A DNA stretch of 6,240 bases from Prevotellaceae bacterium (GCA_031255055.1 JAIRTG010000053.1:1-6240); one strand, 5' to 3'. Positions 1 through 6,016 are shown, counted from the stretch's first letter. Numbers and translations are program-made. Notes: generated by a model not told the origin, from the sequence alone.

Positions 1-638
1 AAACCGAAGATTGTTGTCAAAAGCGCTACTTTAATACCACCTGCAACAACGGTTGCCGACATCTCACCTACTTGTTGGATTTTGTCAAATGCCTGAACCA
101 TACCGATTACAGTACCCAAAAATCCTAAACTCGGTGCGAGGGCAATGAACAACGAAATCCATGTCAGATTTTTTTCCAATTGTCCTAATTGAACACCACC
201 ATAAGAGGCGATGGACTTTTCTACTACCTCGATACTTTCACCGTCGTTCAAGCGAGATAGTCCTTGATAGAATATCGAAGCTACCGGTCCGCGTGTATTA
301 CGACAAACATCCATAGCTGCTTCAACACCGCCGTTGCCCCATGCGTCTTCCACATTTTTCAATAATTTCTTAGTGTTGGTAGATGAGAGACTCAAATAAA
401 TAATACGTTCGATACATAACGCTAAACCAAGTATTAACACTAAAGCTACAGGCGCCATCCATTCGGCAGTACCTTCAATAAATTTCGTTTTTAAAGCTTG
501 GTGCATACCTCCGCCTTCCGCTACAGCTGCTTCTACTTGTTCTATCGTTACGCTCTCACTTTCTTGAGCCGATAAGCTAAATGTGAAGCCAAAACTAAAA
601 ATTACCACGATTGATAAAATTGCAAATACCTTTTTCAT
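1..638 (-). CDS. exbB: ExbB / MotA-TolQ-ExbB family proton channel, 3' end missing
   Basis: This is the proton-conducting inner-membrane subunit of the ExbB-ExbD-TonB system, which passes proton-motive force to TonB-dependent outer-membrane receptors. The visible part is 212 codons starting at ATG 638-636; the C-terminus lies beyond the left edge (I recall relatives of about 270 residues). Residues 1-24 look like a signal peptide (KK start, hydrophobic core, LSA before Q25), as in Bacteroidota ExbB proteins. A first membrane segment lies at about 60-80 and ends in IERIIYL; a cytoplasmic part includes CRNTRGPVASI (112-122); a second segment lies at about 157-180. The family hallmarks LGTVIGMVQAF (174-184) and TVVAGGIKVALLTTIFG (196-212) are intact. 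The next genes should be exbD-like, but they are outside the window. The leader is A/T-rich with no Shine-Dalgarno motif and no recognisable promoter of its own. The family call is firm; the TonB rather than gliding or Tol role is inferred. Confidence 0.93.
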   Translation of the reverse strand, partial: MKKVFAILSIVVIFSFGFTFSLSAQESESVTIEQVEAAVAEGGGMHQALKTKFIEGTAEWMAPVALVLILGLALCIERIIYLSLSSTNTKKLLKNVEDAWGNGGVEAAMDVCRNTRGPVASIFYQGLSRLNDGESIEVVEKSIASYGGVQLGQLEKNLTWISLFIALAPSLGFLGTVIGMVQAFDKIQQVGEMSATVVAGGIKVALLTTIFG

Positions 639-708
639 TTTTCTTTTTTTTAGATTTCTTGATTTTTTATTTATTTTTTTGTGTTTATCCAATGTTTATC
701 AGACTATG

Positions 709-798
709 CGGAGAGGAAGAGATTCGAACTCTCGATACGATTCCACACCGTATACACGCTTTCCAGGCGTGCCTCTTCAACCACTCGAGCACCTCTCC
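709..798 (-). tRNA. tRNA-Ser (anticodon GGA)
   Basis: This is a class II tRNA of 90 nucleotides read on the minus strand. The acceptor stem GGAGAGG (798-792) pairs with CCTCTCC (716-710), and G709 is the discriminator base, as expected for serine. The anticodon stem is CACGC/GCGTG around the loop CTGGAAA (766-760), giving anticodon GGA at 764-762, which decodes UCC and UCU. The long variable arm has an ATACG/CGTAT stem, typical of tRNA-Ser. The T arm is GAGAG-TTCGAAT-CTCTT with one G-U pair. CCA is not encoded: the bases after the discriminator are C, A, T. It lies 79 bases downstream of the tatD stop and 70 bases upstream of the exbB start, all on one strand. Confidence 0.97.
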
Positions 799-812
799 GA
801 AGATTCGAGGCG

Positions 813-841
813 CAAGTTAAGAAAAAAATATGAAATACAAC
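813..841 (-). promoter_or_regulatory. Possible weak promoter for tRNA-Ser
   Basis: On the minus strand GTTG (841-838) is followed after 18 bases by TAACTTG (819-813), a rough match to the Bacteroidota TTG and TAnnTTTG elements with the last bases imperfect. The predicted start would fall a few bases before the tRNA 5' end at 798. A weak hairpin (853-848 with 843-838) and a T-run (828-822) overlap it and could instead be a poor terminator for tatD. The two readings cannot be separated from sequence alone. Confidence 0.25.
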
Positions 842-877
842 ACCCTTGCGTCGGCTTTTCTATTGAAAACCCTTTTT

Positions 878-1675
878 TTAAGCGTTTTTAGAAAAATGGC
901 TGCTAAGCTCCAATTTTCCAAAAATACTTGATGCGTTATGCGTTGTAGCGCTTATTATTTCCGCTTCGCCTCGATTATACACAGCCGACAATTCCCTTAC
1001 TATATAATATATGTATGCACTTTCGTTTCTCTTTCCCCTGAAAGGCACGGGAGTTAAATAAGGCGCATCCGTTTCTATCACTATATGTTTTAAATCAATG
1101 TGTTTCAGCACTTCTCTCAAGCCCGAATTTTTGAATGTTACAATGCCGTTTATGCCCAATAAAAAACCGCCGAAATTTAAAATATTTTCAGCGTCGGACA
1201 AGGAACCTCCAAAACTATGGAATATCCCACGCAAACCACTGTTTTTAAAAGGCGTTAAAAGTTCGATTGTTTCTGCCAGAGAATCTCTCGTGTGGATAAT
1301 TACCGGCAAACTATATTCGAGCGCCCATTCTATCTGACATACAAAGGCTTTTTGCTGTTCTTTAAAATAAGTTTTATCCCAATAAAGATCGAGTCCTATT
1401 TCTCCGATTGCAATGTATTCTCTCCGCTCCAACTCTTTTTTTACCAGCGAAAGCGCTTGCTCATAGTCATCTTTTACGCTCGTAGGATGAAGCCCCACCG
1501 CAGCAAAACAAAAACCGGGACATTGTTCCTCTAATACCAGCATACGTGCTAAAGAGTCACTGTCAACATTCGGCAAGATAATCTTTTTTACTCCCGCATC
1601 TTTTGCCCTTTGTATAACAAGCTCTCTGTCGTCATCAAATTCTTCGGAATATATGTGAGAATGTGTGTCTATCAT
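878..1675 (-). CDS. TatD family metal-dependent hydrolase (DNase)
   Basis: This is a cytoplasmic TIM-barrel metallohydrolase of the TatD/YcfH/YjjV family. Members characterised elsewhere are Mg-dependent 3'-5' exonucleases acting on DNA in repair or DNA turnover. The protein is 265 residues, a normal family length. The metal ligands are all present: H5 and H7 in the N-terminal DTHSH motif, E92 in GEIGLDLYWD, H128 in VIIHTRD, H153 in GIFHSFGG, and D203 in ETDAPYLTP. The late family motif PFRGKRNES (211-219) is also intact, so the enzyme is predicted to be active. The chosen ATG places DTHSH at residues 3-7, as is usual. It begins 33 bases after guaA on the same strand and is probably co-transcribed with it; that pairing looks positional rather than functional. 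Which TatD subfamily (TatD, YcfH or YjjV) it belongs to is not resolved, so no symbol is given. Confidence 0.95.
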   Translation of the reverse strand: MIDTHSHIYSEEFDDDRELVIQRAKDAGVKKIILPNVDSDSLARMLVLEEQCPGFCFAAVGLHPTSVKDDYEQALSLVKKELERREYIAIGEIGLDLYWDKTYFKEQQKAFVCQIEWALEYSLPVIIHTRDSLAETIELLTPFKNSGLRGIFHSFGGSLSDAENILNFGGFLLGINGIVTFKNSGLREVLKHIDLKHIVIETDAPYLTPVPFRGKRNESAYIYYIVRELSAVYNRGEAEIISATTHNASSIFGKLELSSHFSKNA

Positions 1676-1708
1676 GTCATTTACAACAAATTCATCAGGC
1701 TTCGCGGT

Positions 1709-3229
1709 CTATTCCCATTCAATCGTTGAAGGCGGTTTTGAACTGATGTCATACACCACGCGATTAATCCCTTTCACTTTGTTGATGATGTCATTCGACA
1801 CTTTCGCCAGAAAATCATAGGGCAATTGCGCCCAATCGGCAGTCATGGCGTCGGTAGATGTCACGGCACGGAGAGCAACCGCATTTTCATACGTCCGTTC
1901 ATCGCCCATCACGCCGACAGATTGCACAGGAAGCAATATCGTGCCGGCTTGCCATATTTTATCGTATAAATTCCATTCTTTCAACCCATCGATAAAAACG
2001 GCGTCAGCGTCTTGCAATATTCTTACTTTTTCGGGAGTAATCTCGCCCAAAATCCTGACGGCTAATCCGGGGCCGGGAAAAGGATGGCGTTTGATCAAAT
2101 GATGCATCATACCCAGTTCATATCCGACTTGGCGTACTTCATCTTTGAACAGCAAACGAAGCGGTTCGCACAATTTCAGATTCATTTGTTCGGGCAGACC
2201 TCCGACATTGTGATGCGATTTTATGGTTGTTCCCGTGATGGATAAAGATTCAATAATATCAGGATATATCGTCCCTTGCGCCAGCCATTTTACATTGCGA
2301 ATCTTTTTTGCTTCTTCTTCAAAAACATCTATAAAGTTTTTTCCGATGATTTTCCGTTTCTCTTCGGGTTCGCTGACGCCTTTCAAGGCTTTATAAAACC
2401 TGTCTTTGACATTTACTCCGATAATATTTAATTCAAAATGCTCATAATCATGCATCACATTTTCAAATTCATTTTTGCGCAGCAAACCGTGATCAACAAA
2501 AATGCAGACAAGATTACGCCCGATAGCACGATGCAGCAAAACAGCCGCAACCGACGAATCGACACCTCCAGACAAGGCAAGGATGACTTTTTCTTTGCCG
2601 ATTTGCCTTTTCAGTTCGGCAACGGTTGATTCTACAAAAGACGCCGGCGACCAATCCCTCTTACATTCGCAGATACGCAGAAAATTTTCCAATAACAAAT
2701 GCCCGTCCAGCGTATGAAATACTTCCGGATGGAACTGCACGCCCCATGTTTTTTCCCCTTCAATTTTGTAGGCGGCAAGCTCAACATCTTTCGTCGAGGC
2801 TATTCTCTTAAAGTAATTGGGCACTTGGGTAATGGTATCACCGTGCGACATCCAGATTTGTGAACCATCGGCGATTCCGTGCATCAAATCATCGCCGGGC
2901 TCAACGACCGAAATAACGGCACGCCCATATTCCCTCGATTTTGCAGGCTCTACTTTCCCTCCTTTTGAATATACCATATACTGAGCGCCGTAGCAAATAC
3001 CCAAAATTGGAAATCTTTTTCTGATATTACTCAAATCGACTTTAAACGCTTCCGGGTCATATACCGAATACGGGCTTCCTGAAAGAATAACCCCTTTTAT
3101 TCCCTTTGTTTCTTCGGGAAATTTATTGTACGGCAAAATTTCGCAATATTGGTTCAGTTCGCGGATTCTACGCCCAATCAACTGGGTTGTTTGTGAACCG
3201 AAATCAAGAATAATAATTTTTTCGAGCAT
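1709..3229 (-). CDS. guaA: GMP synthase (glutamine-hydrolysing)
   Basis: It converts XMP, ATP and glutamine to GMP, the last step of de novo guanine nucleotide synthesis, in the cytoplasm. The protein is 506 residues, close to the usual 510-525, and looks complete and active. The N-terminal class I glutamine amidotransferase domain (about 1-190) has the catalytic triad C79 (GICYGAQ), H167 and E169 (QFHPE). The ATP-pyrophosphatase domain starts near 200 and carries the P-loop SGGVDSS (220-226), with AQGTIYPD at 317-324. The C-terminal dimerisation and XMP-binding region has RHPFPGPGLAVR (381-392) and ends in the conserved KPPSTIEWE. The start is ATG 3229-3227, giving the canonical short N-terminus before ILDFGSQ. 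It is first in a minus-strand run with tatD and has a good upstream promoter about 50 bases away. No purine riboswitch fits in that short leader. Confidence 0.98.
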   Translation of the reverse strand: MLEKIIILDFGSQTTQLIGRRIRELNQYCEILPYNKFPEETKGIKGVILSGSPYSVYDPEAFKVDLSNIRKRFPILGICYGAQYMVYSKGGKVEPAKSREYGRAVISVVEPGDDLMHGIADGSQIWMSHGDTITQVPNYFKRIASTKDVELAAYKIEGEKTWGVQFHPEVFHTLDGHLLLENFLRICECKRDWSPASFVESTVAELKRQIGKEKVILALSGGVDSSVAAVLLHRAIGRNLVCIFVDHGLLRKNEFENVMHDYEHFELNIIGVNVKDRFYKALKGVSEPEEKRKIIGKNFIDVFEEEAKKIRNVKWLAQGTIYPDIIESLSITGTTIKSHHNVGGLPEQMNLKLCEPLRLLFKDEVRQVGYELGMMHHLIKRHPFPGPGLAVRILGEITPEKVRILQDADAVFIDGLKEWNLYDKIWQAGTILLPVQSVGVMGDERTYENAVALRAVTSTDAMTADWAQLPYDFLAKVSNDIINKVKGINRVVYDISSKPPSTIEWE

Positions 3230-3264
3230 AATTTGCTAACGTGAAGTGGTAAAAATATTTCCGA

Positions 3265-3399
3265 CTAAAAAAAAGAAAGGGCAAAAATAAAAAAAATACC
3301 GCTTAGAACAATTATTGGAGTGATTCCATTTTCGACACAACGAACTGAAAAAGTTAAATTTTCATCGTCAGGATAAAAATCATTACTCTTGCGCGAATT
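3265..3399 (-). pseudogene. Possible decayed C-terminal fragment of a FISUMP- or FGE-like surface protein
   Basis: The minus strand has an open stretch of 44 codons without a start codon, preceded directly by two TGA stops (3405-3400) and ended by TAG (3267-3265). Its first half contains NDFYPDDENLTFSVRCVEN. The FSVRCV ending resembles the C-terminus of the Fibrobacter succinogenes major paralogous (FISUMP) domain; the N-D-P-D-N pattern also recalls formylglycine-generating-enzyme-like domains. Just upstream, another frame reads SDEIRAR, and a single frameshift near 3390 would join it smoothly to the fragment. The rest of the open stretch is low-complexity and hydrophobic. The resemblance is from memory of the families and short, so it may be chance. 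If real, the guaA promoter sits inside the old gene tail. Confidence 0.3.
3282..3311 (-). promoter_or_regulatory. Bacteroidota-type promoter of guaA
   Basis: On the minus strand TTG (3311-3309) is followed after 19 bases by TATTTTTG (3289-3282), a perfect TAnnTTTG -7 element. The spacing is that expected of the Bacteroidota primary sigma factor. It predicts a transcript start near 3276 and a leader of about 45-50 bases before the guaA ATG. Confidence 0.6.
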
Positions 3400-3425
3400 T
3401 CATCAGAAGCAGGCTCAACAATTGA

Positions 3426-3455
3426 TTGTACCACCGATTAATCCCCTTATTTTTG
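3426..3455 (+). promoter_or_regulatory. Bacteroidota-type promoter P1 upstream of aroQ
   Basis: TTG (3426-3428) is followed after 19 bases by TATTTTTG (3448-3455), a perfect TAnnTTTG element. The architecture, including the A before TTG, matches the guaA promoter on the opposite strand. It would give aroQ a leader of about 100 bases, or drive a short untranslated transcript. Confidence 0.5.
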
Positions 3456-3483
3456 CTTAAAATCTACATGTCCGTCAAAAAAC

Positions 3484-3517
3484 TTTAGAATAAATACTAT
3501 CAAAACAGTTAGTTTTG
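3484..3517 (+). promoter_or_regulatory. Possible proximal promoter P2 of aroQ
   Basis: TAGTTTTG (3510-3517) is a perfect -7 match lying 44 bases before the aroQ ATG. The only -33 candidate, TTTA at 3484-3487, is imperfect and 22 bases away, so this site is weaker than P1 on that side. Confidence 0.4.
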
Positions 3518-3561
3518 CAACGTGTTTATCTGTACATTCGCCTCAATAATAACAAAACATA

Positions 3562-3987
3562 ATGACAAAAAAAATTCAACTAATAAACGGCCCCAATCTG
3601 AATTTGCTCGGCGTGCGCGAAACGGATATATATGGTACCATACCGTTTGAAAACTATTTCAATGATTTACTGAAAAAATATCCGGACATGGAACTGCATT
3701 ATTTTCAATCGAACATCGAAGGTGAAATTATCAATAAACTGCACGAAACAGGTTTTTCTTTCGACGGTATCATTCTAAACGCGGGAGCTTACACACATAC
3801 ATCCGTTGCGATTGCCGATGCTGTGAAATCCATAAAAACGCCTGTGGTCGAAGTACATATTTCAAACATATACCAACGCGAAGAATACCGCCATCGTTCT
3901 TTTCTGTCACCGGCCTGTAAAGGTATCATCGTCGGATTCGGGCTTGATTCATACCGTCTGGCAGTCGAATCTTTCCTAAACAAATAA
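3562..3987 (+). CDS. aroQ: 3-dehydroquinate dehydratase, type II
   Basis: It dehydrates 3-dehydroquinate to 3-dehydroshikimate, the third step of the shikimate pathway to aromatic amino acids, in the cytoplasm. The 141-residue length is typical of the small type II enzyme, which usually forms dodecamers. Conserved features are GPNLNLLG (10-17) leading to the lid region, the catalytic tyrosine Y24 in DIYG, SNIEGE (50-55), NAGAYTHTS (73-81) with the catalytic H79, VEVHISN (96-102) with H99, and R110 in EEYRHRSFLSP. All active-site residues I can identify are present. The ATG at 3562 gives the usual start just before the first strand, preceded by an A-rich leader without a Shine-Dalgarno motif. 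It is followed by pyk after 116 bases on the same strand. Confidence 0.97.
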   Translation: MTKKIQLINGPNLNLLGVRETDIYGTIPFENYFNDLLKKYPDMELHYFQSNIEGEIINKLHETGFSFDGIILNAGAYTHTSVAIADAVKSIKTPVVEVHISNIYQREEYRHRSFLSPACKGIIVGFGLDSYRLAVESFLNK

Positions 3988-4103
3988 TTTTCAGGATTTG
4001 TTATTATGACCGGAATTTGACATCCCGTACTTTCGGATTCAAAGATTCGATTGGTTTTCATTTTGAACATCAGGATTAAATTAAAAAGATAAATACAGTA
4101 TTT

Positions 4104-5546
4104 ATGTCGAAGTTTACAAAAATAGTCGCAACCATTAGCGACAAACGTTGCGATATTGAGTTCATCCGTGCGCTTTACAACGAAGGGATGAATGTCGTGC
4201 GGATGAATTCTGCTCATCTCGACCGCGAAGGATTTTTAAAAATAATCAATAATGTACGCGCTGTCAGCGAAAATATCGCATTGTTGATTGACACCAAAGG
4301 GCCTGAAGTACGCAGTACCGTTGCCGAAAATGACGCTATCGAAATAACGGCGAATGACATATTGAAAGTGGTCGGCAATCCGGCTCTCATATCTACTCAT
4401 GAGTGTATTGCGGTGAGCTATCCGTACTTTGTACGTGATTTGCATGTCGGCGACGATATTCTTCTCGACGATGGCGAAATTGATTTGAAAGTAGAATCGA
4501 AAACAGACGATTACCTGCTTTGCCGTGCGTTGAACGACGGCGTTCTCGGAAGCCGTAAAAGCGTGAATGTGCCGGGAGTACGCATCAACCTGCCCTCGAT
4601 TACCGAAAAAGACCGTAACAATATACTCTTTGCCATCGAACAGGATTTGGATTTTATTGCACACTCGTTTGTACGGGGTAAAGAAGACCTGATGGAAATT
4701 CAGCAGCTACTCGACGAGCATAAAAGCCCGATTAAAATTATCTCGAAAATCGAAAATCAGGAAGGCGTCGATAAAATAGAAGAAATTCTCGAACATTCGT
4801 ATGGTGTGATGATTGCGCGTGGCGATTTAGGCATCGAAGTGGCGCAGGAAAAAATTCCCGGTATTCAGCGCCGCCTGATTCGTAAATGCGTTACGGCGAA
4901 AAAGCCTGTAATCGTTGCCACGCAAATGCTGCATACGATGATAAAGAATCCGCGTCCGACCCGCGCCGAAGTGACCGACGTTGCCAATGCGATATACTAT
5001 CGAACCGACGCACTGATGCTGAGCGGCGAGACAGCGTATGGAAAATACCCGGTCGAAGCTGTTCGTACAATGTCCAAAATTGCCGAAGAAGCCGAAAAAA
5101 CCAAACTGTCGGAAAATGATATTCCCGTGCCGTTGGAAACAAACGATATCCGTTCATTTCTGTCACATGCGGCGATGAAAGCCAGTAGCAAAGTCGGCAC
5201 AAAAGCCGTACTGACCGATTCGTACACCGGAAAAACCGTACTGAACCTTTCGGCTTTTCGCGGGACAAATCCGATCTTGGCAAGCTGCTACACCAAACGG
5301 CTTGTACGCGAATTGGCGCTGTCCTACGGTGTTTTCCCGACCTGTCAATACCGGAAAAAAACCACGAAAGAGTACTTTTTCTCCCAACTTCACGAATTGC
5401 TCAAAGCGGGAACGATTGAAATAAGCGACTATGTCTGCTATCTAAGCGGAAGTTTTGGCGCAGGACACGGAACAACATTCCTTGAAATCAATCAGGTCGA
5501 CAAAATTCTGAAAGAAGAAAACGGATACGACCTGCCGAATTTTTAG
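4104..5546 (+). CDS. pyk: Pyruvate kinase
   Basis: It transfers phosphate from phosphoenolpyruvate to ADP, giving pyruvate and ATP, the final step of glycolysis. The protein is 480 residues, a normal length. The A-domain barrel carries R33 and N35 in RMNSAH, IDTKGPEVR (62-70), the catalytic K215 in the SKIENQEGV signature (214-222), the metal ligands E217 and D241 (ARGDLG, 238-243), T273 in VATQM, and MLSGETAYGKYPVEAV (305-320). The B domain spans about 71-165, and a full C domain follows. RMNSAH replaces the common RMNFSH form; I recall a similar RMNTAH variant in Bacteroides. No terminator was found between aroQ and pyk, and the nearest -7-like sequences (4028-4035 and 4058-4065) each have one mismatch and lack a properly spaced -33, so co-transcription with aroQ is likely. 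A structured repeat region follows the stop. Confidence 0.97.
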   Translation: MSKFTKIVATISDKRCDIEFIRALYNEGMNVVRMNSAHLDREGFLKIINNVRAVSENIALLIDTKGPEVRSTVAENDAIEITANDILKVVGNPALISTHECIAVSYPYFVRDLHVGDDILLDDGEIDLKVESKTDDYLLCRALNDGVLGSRKSVNVPGVRINLPSITEKDRNNILFAIEQDLDFIAHSFVRGKEDLMEIQQLLDEHKSPIKIISKIENQEGVDKIEEILEHSYGVMIARGDLGIEVAQEKIPGIQRRLIRKCVTAKKPVIVATQMLHTMIKNPRPTRAEVTDVANAIYYRTDALMLSGETAYGKYPVEAVRTMSKIAEEAEKTKLSENDIPVPLETNDIRSFLSHAAMKASSKVGTKAVLTDSYTGKTVLNLSAFRGTNPILASCYTKRLVRELALSYGVFPTCQYRKKTTKEYFFSQLHELLKAGTIEISDYVCYLSGSFGAGHGTTFLEINQVDKILKEENGYDLPNF

Positions 5547-5583
5547 CACAAACCAACGGAACATAAACCAATCATACTGTGTG

Positions 5584-5608
5584 CGGGACATTTTGATGCA
5601 ATGTCCTG
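5584..5608. repeat. Inverted repeat (hairpin) 38 bases after pyk
   Basis: CGGGACATT (5584-5592) pairs with AATGTCCTG (5600-5608) to form a 9-bp stem with one G-U pair and a 7-base loop. No T-run follows, so it is not a standard intrinsic terminator. It may protect the pyk mRNA 3' end or simply mark the edge of the repeat block. Confidence 0.6.
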
Positions 5609-5609
5609 C

Positions 5610-5645
5610 GGGGCGTCTTTCGGGGCGTCTTTCGGGACGTCTTTC
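5610..5645. repeat. 12-base tandem repeat, three copies
   Basis: The unit GGGGCGTCTTTC occurs at 5610-5621 and 5622-5633, and with one change (GGGACGTCTTTC) at 5634-5645. A partial GGGGGCGTT copy follows. The copies are directly adjacent, so this is a short minisatellite. Confidence 0.9.
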
Positions 5646-5654
5646 GGGGGCGTT

Positions 5655-5671
5655 GCGGGGCAGAGCCCCGC
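5655..5671. repeat. Perfect G+C hairpin
   Basis: GCGGGGC (5655-5661) and GCCCCGC (5665-5671) form a perfect 7-bp stem closed by the loop AGA. It directly follows the 12-base tandem repeats and has no T-run after it. Confidence 0.85.
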
Positions 5672-5683
5672 AGAGGGGGTAGC

Positions 5684-5799
5684 GGAAGACGCCGTAGGCG
5701 GCTGAAGCGAGGGGGAGACTTCCCCCCCCTAATTCTCTTTCTCTCTCTTCAAGGAAGACCGCCAACGGCGGGCTGAAGTGAGGGGGAGACTTCCCCCCC
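5684..5799. repeat. Pair of ~46-base direct repeats with conserved hairpins
   Basis: The copies lie at 5684-5729 and 5753-5799, a period of 69 bases, with a pyrimidine-only tract (5733-5750) between them. Each copy is ordered as GGAAGAC, a small hairpin, GGCTGAAG(C/T)GAG, then GGGGGA-GACT-TCCCCC as a second hairpin with a 6-bp stem. The first hairpin differs between copies (CGCC-GTA-GGCG at 5690-5700; CCGCC-AAC-GGCGG at 5759-5771) yet stays paired in both. GGAAG at the start can also pair with CTTCC near the end. This resembles a REP- or MITE-like palindromic element; no transposase is nearby. Confidence 0.85.
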
Positions 5800-5838
5800 T
5801 TCCGGTACTTCTTTGACGGGTAATGCACAAAAACATCC

Positions 5839-5862
5839 CGCGTGAAGTATCGCGTGAAGTAT
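5839..5862. repeat. 12-base tandem repeat, two copies
   Basis: CGCGTGAAGTAT occurs at 5839-5850 and again exactly at 5851-5862, followed by the start of a third, diverged copy (CGCACGAA). Its unit differs from the 5610-5645 repeat but has the same length. Confidence 0.85.
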
Positions 5863-5875
5863 CGCACGAACCATT

Positions 5876-5911
5876 AAGAAGAGGATAGCAAAACTGTTCT
5901 CTTTTTTATTT
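5876..5911 (+). terminator. Intrinsic terminator of the aroQ-pyk transcript
   Basis: GAGGATAG (5881-5888) pairs with CTGTTCTC (5894-5901), an 8-bp stem with two G-U pairs and a CAAAA loop. The stem extends outward through A5880, A5879 and neighbours into the T-run. Six Ts (5902-5907) follow the stem, then ATTT. The form is a normal rho-independent terminator for plus-strand transcription. It lies 330 bases after the pyk stop, so the repeat block would be part of the pyk 3' untranslated region. Confidence 0.75.
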
Positions 5912-5941
5912 GCAAAAATATCATAATATTTTGCGAGATTA

Positions 5942-5973
5942 TTTGGTTTATATTTTAAACCGCTTTACTTTTG
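5942..5973 (+). promoter_or_regulatory. Bacteroidota-type promoter of the DUF2141-like gene
   Basis: TTTG (5942-5945) is followed after 20 bases by TACTTTTG (5966-5973), a perfect match to both consensus elements. The predicted start is near 5980, giving a leader of about 35 A-rich bases before the ATG at 6017. Confidence 0.7.
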
Positions 5974-6016
5974 CAAAGTAATTCAACATAAAAACTTAAT
6001 TTAAAAAAACAACAAG

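Larger units (their letters stand above)
3230..3561. other. Divergent guaA / aroQ intergenic region
   Basis: This 332-base A/T-rich region separates guaA (minus) from aroQ (plus). It holds one strong promoter match for guaA, two TAnnTTTG-bearing promoter candidates for aroQ, and a decayed coding fragment on the minus strand, all listed separately. I saw no tRNA, riboswitch-like fold or intact gene in it. Confidence 0.7.
5547..6016. other. Gene-free, G+C-rich structured region after pyk
   Basis: This 470-base gap splits in two. From about 5580 to 5870 it is clearly richer in G+C than its surroundings and full of hairpins and short repeats. From about 5870 on it is A/T-rich and holds an intrinsic terminator and then the promoter of the next gene. 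I see no credible coding sequence. The open frame on the opposite strand across 5442-5867 reads the 12-base repeat as a repeated PERR and has no family features. Confidence 0.7.

Noticed and set aside
583..891. Plus-strand open frames across the exbB start and tRNA-Ser
   Set aside because: They read through the complement of a clear tRNA and an A/T-rich leader; the F/L-rich composition follows from the T-runs.
1118..1249. FKNSGLR occurring twice in the TatD protein (residues 143-149 and 181-187)
   Set aside because: The two copies use different codons and fall where relatives have similar residues at each place, so this looks like coincidence rather than an internal duplication.
1672..1680. 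Two-codon frame ATG-ACA-TGA overlapping the tatD start
   Set aside because: It is too short to be meaningful without conservation evidence; the tatD start is well supported by the position of the DTHSH motif.
3230..3281. Purine riboswitch ahead of guaA
   Set aside because: The predicted leader is only about 45-50 bases and lacks the paired arms needed for a purine aptamer.
3789..4217. Minus-strand open frame covering the end of aroQ and the start of pyk
   Set aside because: It is antisense to two intact, well-conserved genes and resembles no known family.
5684..5799. CRISPR array
   Set aside because: There are only two imperfect copies, the single spacer is a low-complexity pyrimidine tract, and no cas gene is present.
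5442..5867. Open reading frame of 141 codons on the minus strand across the pyk end and repeat block
   Set aside because: It overlaps the end of pyk, its repeated PERR motif comes only from the 12-base DNA repeat, and it has no recognisable domain or promoter.
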